Shown: positions 17,751 through 24,610 of the stretch, in pieces
How the letters are laid out: every line of letters starts with the position of its first letter
How positions within the stretch are numbered: the first letter of the stretch is position 1
DNA from: Tomitella cavernea
GTDB lineage: Bacteria; Actinomycetota; Actinomycetes; Mycobacteriales; Mycobacteriaceae
Direction: 5' to 3'
Assembly (NCBI RefSeq): GCF_016599145.1
Contig: NZ_JAENKO010000001.1
Span: 209,030-273,029, forward strand
DNA length: 64,000 bases
Notes under the pieces: model-generated
What the model was told of the DNA's origin: nothing
Database searches by the model: none
What the model saw: only the letters and a program-made list of their open reading frames with translations
Position numbers and translations under genes: made by a program

Positions 17751-18512
17751 TCACCCCGCGATCTTCACGCCGACAGCGGTGATGATGACGTTGGCCACGA
17801 ACAGCGCCATGAAGGCGTAGACGACGGTCTCGTTGACGGCGTCCCCCACGCTCTTGGGGCCGCCCTTGACCGTGAGCCCCCGGTAACAGGCGACCAGGCC
17901 CGCGACGACACCGAAGACACCCGCCTTCACCTCCGAGATCACCAGGTCGCCCAGGTCGGTCAGGACCGGGATGCCGTTGACGAAGGCGCCAGGGTTGACA
18001 TCCTGCAGGAACACGGAGAACACGAACCCGCCGAAGATACCGATGGTGGACACCATTGCGTTGAGCAGGATCGCCACGAGCATCGACGCCCACATCCTCG
18101 GGATCACCAGCCGTTTGACCGGGTCGATGCCGAGCACCTCCATGGCCGCGATCTCTTCGCGGATGGTGCGCGCGCCGAGGTCGGCACAGATGGCCGTGGC
18201 CCCTGCGCCGGCGACGATGAGGACCGTCACCATGGGGCCGACCTGGCTGATCGTGCCGAACGCGGCGCCCGCGCCACTGAGGTCCGATGCGCCGATCTCC
18301 CGCAGCAGGATGTTCAGCGTGAAGCTGACGAGCACCGTGAACGGCACCGCGACGAGGATCGTGGGGATCATCGATACGCGGGCGATGAACCACGCCTGTT
18401 CGATGAACTCCCGCCACTGGACGGGCCGCGAGAACGTGTAGCGGAAGGAGTCCAGCGTCATCGCAAAGAACCCGCCGATGCCTTTGACGGGGCCTTCCAA
18501 GACCTTGTTCAC
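17751..18512 (-). CDS. yrbE4A: MlaE/YrbE-type permease A of the Mce4 transporter
   Basis: A 253-residue permease and the first gene of the mce4 operon. It shows the MlaE pattern VGPMVTVLIVAGAGATAICA followed by the cytosolic coupling helix REEIAAMEVLGIDPVKRLVI, which contacts the ATPase. GTG 18512 is chosen because GGGAGGAGG lies just before it; the upstream open frame lacks homology. The operon promoter must lie in the 439 bp upstream, which holds a KstR-like site. Confidence 0.94.
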   Translation of the reverse strand: MNKVLEGPVKGIGGFFAMTLDSFRYTFSRPVQWREFIEQAWFIARVSMIPTILVAVPFTVLVSFTLNILLREIGASDLSGAGAAFGTISQVGPMVTVLIVAGAGATAICADLGARTIREEIAAMEVLGIDPVKRLVIPRMWASMLVAILLNAMVSTIGIFGGFVFSVFLQDVNPGAFVNGIPVLTDLGDLVISEVKAGVFGVVAGLVACYRGLTVKGGPKSVGDAVNETVVYAFMALFVANVIITAVGVKIAG

Positions 18513-18535
18513 CGGACCTCCTCCCTGAGTACTCG

Positions 18536-18545
18536 TTCGTACGAA
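18536..18545. promoter_or_regulatory. Palindrome before yrbE4A
   Basis: TTCGTACGAA is a perfect 10-bp palindrome 24 bp before the yrbE4A start codon, next to its ribosome site. It could be an operator, but short palindromes occur by chance, so this is weak. Confidence 0.3.
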
Positions 18546-18757
18546 GCTGCGACCCTTTGACCCGCCACGTGATCTGCGTCCTATCCGTACGGCGCGGACA
18601 CAGTATCCACCAGTACGCGCTCCGGATCCGTGACCCCGCCGAATCCGTGTCACCCGTCGCCAAGCGGAACGGCGGCCCGAGCCGCCGGCGGCACCGCCGC
18701 CCCGCCCACTGCGTGCAGCACGGACTTCACTCCCGCACGCACCGCTCCGCCGTCAAC

Positions 18758-18771
18758 GAGAACGTGTTGCA
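18758..18771. promoter_or_regulatory. KstR-like operator before mce4
   Basis: GAGAACGTGTTGCA matches TNNAACNNGTTNNA, the known KstR operator pattern, at all fixed positions except the first. It shares GAACGTGTT with three other sites in the window. It lies 246 bp upstream of yrbE4A in the only intergenic space available for the operon promoter. Confidence 0.7.
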
Positions 18772-18917
18772 GTATGCACCGTACAGCACCTGTGATCCGC
18801 CTCACCGGGCGCCCGTCCGATTACGCCGAACGGACGACACTGCGGTCCGCGCGGCACATTCCCACGGCAGCATTGCGCCGGCCGGACATCCCGGCCGGCG
18901 CACATCCTCGACCATCC

Positions 18918-18949
18918 GTCCGCGATGCCGCGCCCGCGGCATCGCGGAC
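18918..18949. terminator. Hairpin terminator of fdxD
   Basis: GTCCGCGATGCCGCG and CGCGGCATCGCGGAC are perfect reverse complements separated by two bases, an exceptionally strong hairpin starting 3 bp after the fdxD stop. No T-run follows. It isolates fdxD from the mce4 promoter region. Confidence 0.8.
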
Positions 18950-18951
18950 CG

Positions 18952-19140
18952 TCAGTATTTGCTCAGCGCAGCCTTGGGGCAGCGGTCGACGGCCATCTGC
19001 ACGCGCTTCTGCAGCTCCTCGGGGACCTCGTCCACCTTGACGTGCAGGATGTCCTCGTCATCGAGCTCGAAAACCTTGGGTGCGAGCCCGCAGCAGATCG
19101 CGTTGGCCTCACACAGGTTCAGGTCCACCTTCACCCTCAT
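18952..19140 (-). CDS. fdxD: 3Fe-4S type ferredoxin
   Basis: A 62-residue ferredoxin (MRVKVDLNLCEANAICC...) of the single-cluster kind that serves actinobacterial oxidoreductases. Cys10, Cys16 and the CP motif near residue 54 are the cluster ligands; the middle ligand position of a 4Fe-4S motif is Asn13, which favours a 3Fe-4S cluster. GGAGGAG precedes ATG 19140. It is divergent from fadE26 with a KstR-like box between, exactly the arrangement of Rv3503c/Rv3504. The redox partner in the sterol pathway is not known from the sequence. Confidence 0.92.
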   Translation of the reverse strand: MRVKVDLNLCEANAICCGLAPKVFELDDEDILHVKVDEVPEELQKRVQMAVDRCPKAALSKY

Positions 19141-19197
19141 CGGCTCACTCCTCCTGAGATCCGTACCGCCTCCGCCGAGACGGCGTGCACCACACAC

Positions 19198-19211
19198 TAG
19201 AACGTGTTCCA
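19198..19211. promoter_or_regulatory. KstR-like operator between fdxD and fadE26
   Basis: TAGAACGTGTTCCA matches TNNAACNNGTTNNA perfectly. It lies 58 bp before fdxD and 93 bp before fadE26 and can serve both divergent promoters. It is the best of the four sites in the window. Confidence 0.85.
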
Positions 19212-19303
19212 ACCATGTGCAATGATCGACCGTGAGGCACCGCACAGCAGCCGGCGCCCTGTGAACGGCCCGCCGGGGCATCCTTCCCGCAAACGGAGGT
19301 CAC

Positions 19304-20491
19304 ATGCACATCGCCTACAGCCCGGAGCAGGAGGCGCTGCGCGCCGAGCTTCGTGAGTACTTCTCCCGCCTGATCACGCCGGAGCGGCGCGAGGCGCTCT
19401 CCGTGCAAAGCGGCGAATACGGCGAGGGCACCGCCTACCGGGATGTCGTCCGCCAGATGGGCGAGGACGGATGGCTGGCGCTGGGCTGGCCGGAGGAGTT
19501 CGGCGGCCAGAACCGGTCCACCATCGACCAGCTCATCTTCACCGACGAGGCGGCGATCGCCGGCGCGCCGGTCCCGTTCCTCACCATCAACTCGGTGGCC
19601 CCGACGATCATGCATTTCGGCACTCCCGAGCAGAAGGCGTTCTACCTGCCCCGGATCGCCGCGGGCGAGGTGCATTTCTCCATCGGATACTCCGAACCGG
19701 GCTCCGGCACCGACCTCGCCAGCCTGCGCACGTCCGCGGTGCAGGACGACGCCTCCGGCGACTGGATCGTCAACGGGCAGAAGATGTGGACGAGCCTCAT
19801 CGCGTACGCCGACTACGTATGGCTGGCGGCCCGTACCGACCGCCAGGCCAAGAAGCACCGGGGGATCACGATGATGATCGTCCCCACCGACACCCCGGGG
19901 TTCTCCTACACCCCGGTGCACACCATGGCCGGCCCCGACACGTCCGCGACCTACTACCAGGACGTGCGGGTCCCGGCGGCGAACGTCGTCGGCGAGGCCG
20001 GCGGCGGCTGGAAGCTCATGACCAACCAGCTCAACCACGAACGCGTCGCCCTCACCTCCGCAGCCCCCATCGTCGGGGCGCTCGAGACCACCATCGAGTG
20101 GGCGCTGTCCACCCGGCTCACCGACGGCCGTCGAGTGATCGATCAGGAGTGGGTGCAACTGAACCTGGCGCGCGTCCACGCCAAGGTCGAGTACCTGAAG
20201 TTGATGAACTGGGAGATCGCGTGGAGCGCCGAGCACGCACCGAGCCCCGGCGACGCCTCGGCATGCAAGGTGTTCGGTACAGAGTTCGCCACCGAGGCGT
20301 ACCGGCTGCTCATGGAGGTCCTCGGCCCCGACGCGTGCCTGCGCCAGGACTCCCCCGGGGCGCGGTTGCGGGGCCGGCTCGAGCGTATGCACCGCTCGTC
20401 GCTCATCCTCACCTTCGGCGGCGGCACCAACGAGGTCCAGCGCGACATCATCGCGATGACCGCGCTCGGCCAGCCCGCCTCCCGCCGCTGA
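19304..20491 (+). CDS. fadE26: Acyl-CoA dehydrogenase, ChsE4-like
   Basis: A 395-residue FAD enzyme. With FadE27 the M. tuberculosis homologue forms a heterotetramer (ChsE4-ChsE5) that dehydrogenates the cholesterol side-chain CoA thioester. Visible family features are the flavin-binding GYSEPGSGTDLASL, VNGQKMWTS, the NHERVAL segment and the C-terminal GGGTNEVQRDIIA. GGAGG lies before ATG 19304. It is followed 57 bp later by fadE27 on the same strand, and preceded by a perfect KstR-like box, matching the order fdxD-fadE26-fadE27. Confidence 0.94.
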   Translation: MHIAYSPEQEALRAELREYFSRLITPERREALSVQSGEYGEGTAYRDVVRQMGEDGWLALGWPEEFGGQNRSTIDQLIFTDEAAIAGAPVPFLTINSVAPTIMHFGTPEQKAFYLPRIAAGEVHFSIGYSEPGSGTDLASLRTSAVQDDASGDWIVNGQKMWTSLIAYADYVWLAARTDRQAKKHRGITMMIVPTDTPGFSYTPVHTMAGPDTSATYYQDVRVPAANVVGEAGGGWKLMTNQLNHERVALTSAAPIVGALETTIEWALSTRLTDGRRVIDQEWVQLNLARVHAKVEYLKLMNWEIAWSAEHAPSPGDASACKVFGTEFATEAYRLLMEVLGPDACLRQDSPGARLRGRLERMHRSSLILTFGGGTNEVQRDIIAMTALGQPASRR

Positions 20492-20548
20492 CCTCCGGCG
20501 CACGGACCACCTGGCGCCGCCCCCGGCGCCCGACCACAGGGATCACAC

Positions 20549-21691
20549 ATGGACTTCACCCGCACGGAGGCACAGGGCGACCTCGCCGGCCTCACCCGCG
20601 ACATCTGCGACAAGCTCGCCACCGCCGACCGCCAGCAGGAACTCGACGCGGTGCCGGGCCGCGTCGATGCGGAGCTGTACGCCGCCCTCGCCGACGCGGG
20701 GGTCCTCTCCGCGGCGGTGCCCGCCCCGGCCGGCGGCGGCTACTCGACCCTCGAGCAGACCGCGGTGCTGCGCGAGCTGGGTCGCGCACTCGCGGGCGTC
20801 CCGTATCTCCCGTCGATCGTCATGGCGGCGGACGCCCTGGCGACGTTCGGCTCGCCGGCCCAGGTGGACCTGGCCCGCCGCGCCGCCGACGGCGAGGTGA
20901 TCCTCACCGCGGCGCTCGAAGAGCCCCTCACTGCGGACCCGTCCGCACCCGCGACCACCGCCACTCAGACCGCAGACGGCGGGCACTGGGTGCTCAGCGG
21001 CGGCAAGACCGCCGTGCCCTACGCCGACGAGTGCGCGGCGATGCTCGTCCCGGCCACGCTCGTCGGCGCGGACCCGCGCCTGGGGGCGGTCGGCGTCTTC
21101 GTCGTGCCCGCGGCGGAGGTGCGGACCTCCCGTCAGGACACGACGGACTGCGGCAGCGCGGCCGCCGTCGGACTGGACGACGTCCGGGTGCCCGACGCCG
21201 CAAGGCTGGGCGCGGCGGACGGTCCGGAGCCCGGCGCCGACGGACGGGCCGTGCTCGCACACGTGCTCCAGCGCGGCACCGTGGGGCTGTGCGCGCAGCA
21301 GTTCGGCGTCCTCGAACGCTCCCTCGAGCTGACGGCCGAATACGCGCGGGAACGCGAGCAGTTCGACCGCCCCATCGGCAGCTTCCAGGCCGTGGCGCAA
21401 CGGTTGGCGGACGCGTTCATCGACGTCAAGGCCGCACGGCTCACCTTCGAGCAGGCGGCCTGGCGGCTGTCCGAGGGGCTCGACGCGGACGACGCCGTGC
21501 GCATCGCCAAGTTCTGGGCTGCGGACGCCGGTCATCGCGTCGCGCACACGACCGTCCACGTGCACGGCGGCGTGGGGCTCGACCGGGACCACCCGGTGCA
21601 CCGCTACTTCCTCGCCGCGAAGACCGGGGAGTTCCGCCTGGGGTCGGCCACCGCGCAACTGACCCGGATCGGCGCGCGGCTCGCAGGCTGA
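20549..21691 (+). CDS. fadE27: Acyl-CoA dehydrogenase, ChsE5-like
   Basis: A 380-residue acyl-CoA dehydrogenase homologue, partner of FadE26. The mid region is diverged (no GSGTDL flavin motif; instead TAALEEPLTADPSAPATT), as expected for the second half of a heteromeric ChsE enzyme in which each subunit supplies only part of the flavin and active sites. The C-terminal half is conserved: AEYAREREQFDRPIGSFQAV and HVHGGVGLDRDHPVHRYFL. Substrate assignment follows synteny with Rv3505. Confidence 0.93.
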   Translation: MDFTRTEAQGDLAGLTRDICDKLATADRQQELDAVPGRVDAELYAALADAGVLSAAVPAPAGGGYSTLEQTAVLRELGRALAGVPYLPSIVMAADALATFGSPAQVDLARRAADGEVILTAALEEPLTADPSAPATTATQTADGGHWVLSGGKTAVPYADECAAMLVPATLVGADPRLGAVGVFVVPAAEVRTSRQDTTDCGSAAAVGLDDVRVPDAARLGAADGPEPGADGRAVLAHVLQRGTVGLCAQQFGVLERSLELTAEYAREREQFDRPIGSFQAVAQRLADAFIDVKAARLTFEQAAWRLSEGLDADDAVRIAKFWAADAGHRVAHTTVHVHGGVGLDRDHPVHRYFLAAKTGEFRLGSATAQLTRIGARLAG

Positions 21692-21733
21692 CACCGCCGA
21701 TTCCGGCGGCGCCGGATGAGAGCAGAGCCGGCG

Positions 21734-21757
21734 CGGGGCCGATGGCGGTCGGCCCCG
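21734..21757. terminator. Bidirectional terminator after fadE27
   Basis: CGGGGCCGA pairs with TCGGCCCCG around a six-base loop, in the 80-bp space between the convergent fadE27 and the DUF2249 gene. Confidence 0.65.
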
Positions 21758-21771
21758 GCCCCAGGGGTCGA

Positions 21772-22593
21772 TCAGATCCGCGCCAGGCGCAGGCGCCAGG
21801 CCTCTGGACCCCGCTCCTCGTAGGACACCTTGAGACGCCCCTGTGCCCGCTCACTGAGCTGGTGCAGCAGCGGGACCGGGTCGTGCGGAGCGATGAGCAC
21901 CATGGAACCGCCCGCGGGAACCGCGTCGAAGGCACCGAAAACCGTCGCATGCCGGATCGCATGCGGGATCTCACGCACATCGAGCTCGGGCGCCTCGGGC
22001 TCGTCGTGTTCGCCGCACGCGCAGCCGACGTGCCCGCCGGCCCCGCCCGCCGCAGGCGGGGTGCTGCCCGCGAACGGGTCCGGAAGCCGCTCCGCCAGGG
22101 CGGCCAGGTCCACGTCCCGCTCCCCCGCGAGTGCCGGCAGCAGCACCTCGTCCTCCACCGTCAGGCGCGCACGCACCAGCGCAGCCGCCGAGTCCGCGGC
22201 GGCGATCGCCTCGGGACGCTCGGTGGCGTCGACCAGCCTGCGGATCTGATCGTGGATCCCCGGCGCGCACACGCGATGCGCCTCGGCGAGCAGGCGCGTC
22301 GCCGCCGCCGAGCGGGCCGCCGGGTAGACCGACGCGTCCGCCGCGTCGATGTATCCGCTCAGGCCGCCGCCGAGGAACTCACGGGCCGCCAGGAACGCCT
22401 GGTCGAACTCCGGCCCGGCCGACCCCGCGGCGCCACGCAGCGCATCGGCCACTCCGGCGAGCCGACCGATGATCTCCGCATGCTGCACGCGCAGCCCGTC
22501 CACCGCGCGGGCATCGTCTGCGCTGGTCGCCATGACCACGTCGTTGGTCGTCATCGTGTTCGGGTCCTCTCGCCGTACGGGTTCCAAGGCCAT
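21772..22593 (-). CDS. Hemerythrin-like/DUF2249 protein
   Basis: A 273-residue cytosolic protein of two parts. Residues 30-160 are helical with His/Glu residues at spacings reminiscent of hemerythrin-like domains (LRVQHAEIIGRL, ARLTVEDEVLLPALAGE). After a Gly/Ala linker with the Cys/His-rich GCACGEHDE, residues 205-270 form a DUF2249 domain (ELDVREIPHAIRHATVFGAF, LIAPHDPVPLLHQL). DUF2249 proteins are often next to nitric-oxide and denitrification genes, which fits the divergent nitrite-reductase operon. ATG 22593 is preferred because GGAGG lies five bases before it; ATG 22554 is possible. Metal binding is inference. Confidence 0.78.
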   Translation of the reverse strand: MALEPVRREDPNTMTTNDVVMATSADDARAVDGLRVQHAEIIGRLAGVADALRGAAGSAGPEFDQAFLAAREFLGGGLSGYIDAADASVYPAARSAAATRLLAEAHRVCAPGIHDQIRRLVDATERPEAIAAADSAAALVRARLTVEDEVLLPALAGERDVDLAALAERLPDPFAGSTPPAAGGAGGHVGCACGEHDEPEAPELDVREIPHAIRHATVFGAFDAVPAGGSMVLIAPHDPVPLLHQLSERAQGRLKVSYEERGPEAWRLRLARI

Positions 22594-22631
22594 TGTGGCC
22601 TCCCGCCCGACAATTTACTACAGTGGATTCC

Positions 22632-23450
22632 GTGATTAATAACGCCGCTCCGGACGGGTGCGCCGGCGTGCCCGGCCGCGGCGCCGCCGCCCGTCACCGC
22701 GGGCCCCGCTCCGCCCCCCCGCCCGTCGCCCACCTGTCCGACCAGCGCGCCGCCGTCCTGGACCGACTACGGCGCCACCCCGACGGTGCGCGCATCGCCG
22801 AACTCGCCCAGGAATCCGGCCTGCACGCCAACACCCTGCGCGAACATCTCGACGCGCTGGCCGCGGCCGGTTTCGTCGAACGCGGCCGGTCGGCACCGCA
22901 GGGCCGCGGCCGCCCCGCGTGGATCTACACCGCCCAGGTCCATGCCGGCGTGGACACCCCGCATGCCGACCCGCGGCTGCGCGACTACGCCGGGCTCGCG
23001 ATGTCGCTGGCGTCGATACTGCGGCGCGTCAGTTCGGACGTGGAGCGCGATGGGCTCGCCGCGGGCGTCGAATGGGGCCGCAACCTCGCCCGGGAGCACC
23101 GCGGATCCGGCACCCCCGAGGAGCGACTCGTGCAACTGCTCACCGAGCTCGGCTTCGCCCCAACGCTCCGCGGCGACGGCGTCTCGCTGCGCCAGTGCCC
23201 GCTCATCGACGCCGCACGCACCTACCCGGACGTGGTGTGCACGGTGCATCGCGGAATCGTGCGCGGCGCGCTCGCCGAGTTCGGCGGCGACCCGGATGCG
23301 AGCACCCTCACCGCCTTCGCCGAGCCGGACGCGTGCCGACTGGAGATCACCCCCGTCCGCTCCCGCGGCGAGCAAGGCGCGCCCGGCAACTGTGGCGACA
23401 CGGGCTGTGGCGGGACCGCCCCCGCGGGCGCACCGCGGGACCGGGCGTGA
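22632..23450 (+). CDS. HTH regulator with Cys-rich C-terminus
   Basis: A roughly 272-residue transcription regulator. The N-terminal winged helix-turn-helix (QRAAVLDRLRRHPDGARIAE, HANTLREHLDALAAAGFVER) is of the ArsR/SufR-like type. The C-terminal half carries CPLIDAARTYPDVVC (Cys-x13-Cys), then DACRLE and NCGDTGC, arranged like iron-sulphur ligands in SufR-type sensors. It heads an operon with the NnrS-like and nitrite reductase genes and is divergent from the DUF2249 gene, so a redox- or NO-responsive regulator of this cluster is likely. The start is uncertain: GTG 22632 or 22623, without a clear ribosome site. Confidence 0.75.
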   Translation: MINNAAPDGCAGVPGRGAAARHRGPRSAPPPVAHLSDQRAAVLDRLRRHPDGARIAELAQESGLHANTLREHLDALAAAGFVERGRSAPQGRGRPAWIYTAQVHAGVDTPHADPRLRDYAGLAMSLASILRRVSSDVERDGLAAGVEWGRNLAREHRGSGTPEERLVQLLTELGFAPTLRGDGVSLRQCPLIDAARTYPDVVCTVHRGIVRGALAEFGGDPDASTLTAFAEPDACRLEITPVRSRGEQGAPGNCGDTGCGGTAPAGAPRDRA

Positions 23451-24610
23451 ACGCCACCGGCCTCCTGGCGACCCGGCGGATCCGTCTGCTGTTGCTGGCC
23501 CCCGGCGGCATCGCCTTGCTCGCCGGGCTCGACGCCGCGCTTCTGCTGCTGGGGGTGGGCGCCCCGGTCCGGGACCTGTCGCTCATTTCGCTGCACGGGG
23601 TCCTCATGGCCCTCGGCTTCGTCGGCACGGTCGTCGCCCTCGAACGCGCGGTGGCGCTCGGCCGCGCGTGGGGCTTCCTGGCGCCCGCCGCGCTCGGCGC
23701 CGGCGGCATCCTGCTGTTGACCCCGGCGCCCCGCGACGCAGGGGCGGGGCTCTTCGTCATCGGTACCGCCGCACTCGTCGCCGTCTACATCCCGCTGTGG
23801 CGCCGCAATACGCAGCCCGCGGTGCTGGTGCAGGCGGCCGGCGGCGCTCTCGCTCTGGGCGGCACCGGGCTATGGCTCGGCGGCGTCGACGTCCCATGGT
23901 TGCTGCCGTGGCTGGTGGGGTTCCTCGTCCTGACCATCGCCGGCGAGCGACTGGAGTTGGCGCACGTGGCGCTCACCGATCCGCGTGCGCAACCGATCGC
24001 TCTGGGCATCGCCGGCGCCGTCGTCGTCGGCACGCTCGCCGCGCTGCTCTGGCCCGAGGCCGGCTACCCGCTGCTGGGGCTCGCGCTCGCCGCTCTCGTC
24101 GCCTGGCTGCTGCGCTACGACATCGCTGTCAAGACCGTCCGGGCCACCGGGCTACCGCGGTTCTCGGCCGCCTGCCTGCTCGCGGGGTACGCCTGGCTCA
24201 CCGTGACCGCGCTGATCTGGATCATCGCCGGGCCCGTGCGCTCAGGCCCGCTCTACGACGCGTCCACGCACGCCGTGCTGCTGGGCTTCGTGATCTCGAT
24301 GATCATGGCGCACGCGCCGATCATCTTCCCCGCGGTTCTGCGCCGCCCGCTCCCCTACCACCCGGTCATGTACGCTCCGGCGGTCCTGCTGCACGCGTCG
24401 CTGGCCCTGCGCATCGTCGGCGGCGACGCCCGCGGCGTCGACGGGCTGCTCCAGTGGGGCGGGGTGCTCAACATCGTCGCGTTGCTGGCCTTCGTCGTGG
24501 TGGCCGTGGGCTCCGCGCTGCGCGGTTCCCGGCCCGGCATGCGGTCCCGCACACCTGCTTCGGACGACGCCGACCCGGGGGCCGATCACCAGAAGGCGGC
24601 GACACCGTGA
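23447..24610 (+). CDS. NnrS-like multi-spanning membrane protein
   Basis: A 387-residue integral membrane protein with about eleven hydrophobic segments (LLLLAPGGIALLAGLDAALL, LLGFVISMIMAHAPIIFPAV). Conserved His residues occur in ISLHGVLMALGF, HAVLLGFVISMIMAH and PYHPVMYAP. This resembles NnrS-family haem-copper membrane proteins associated with nitric-oxide tolerance, but the match is by pattern only. GTG 23447 overlaps the regulator stop and its own stop overlaps the nitrite reductase start (GTGA), so the three genes are one translationally coupled operon. Confidence 0.72.
   Translation: MNATGLLATRRIRLLLLAPGGIALLAGLDAALLLLGVGAPVRDLSLISLHGVLMALGFVGTVVALERAVALGRAWGFLAPAALGAGGILLLTPAPRDAGAGLFVIGTAALVAVYIPLWRRNTQPAVLVQAAGGALALGGTGLWLGGVDVPWLLPWLVGFLVLTIAGERLELAHVALTDPRAQPIALGIAGAVVVGTLAALLWPEAGYPLLGLALAALVAWLLRYDIAVKTVRATGLPRFSAACLLAGYAWLTVTALIWIIAGPVRSGPLYDASTHAVLLGFVISMIMAHAPIIFPAVLRRPLPYHPVMYAPAVLLHASLALRIVGGDARGVDGLLQWGGVLNIVALLAFVVVAVGSALRGSRPGMRSRTPASDDADPGADHQKAATP

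Larger units (their letters stand above)
18513..18951. other. Gene-free leader of the mce4 operon
   Basis: A 439-bp stretch without a credible gene: the open frames in it have no domain pattern and no ribosome site. It holds the KstR-like box at 18758-18771, a 10-bp perfect palindrome at 18536-18545 just before the operon start, and the fdxD terminator at 18918-18949. In M. tuberculosis the hydroxysteroid dehydrogenase gene hsd4A (Rv3502c) sits at this place; it is absent here and I see no remnant. Confidence 0.7.

Noticed and set aside
18557..19225. Open frame across the mce4 leader and fdxD as a replacement for hsd4A
   Set aside because: No Rossmann or dehydrogenase motif, opposite strand to fdxD, and no ribosome site.
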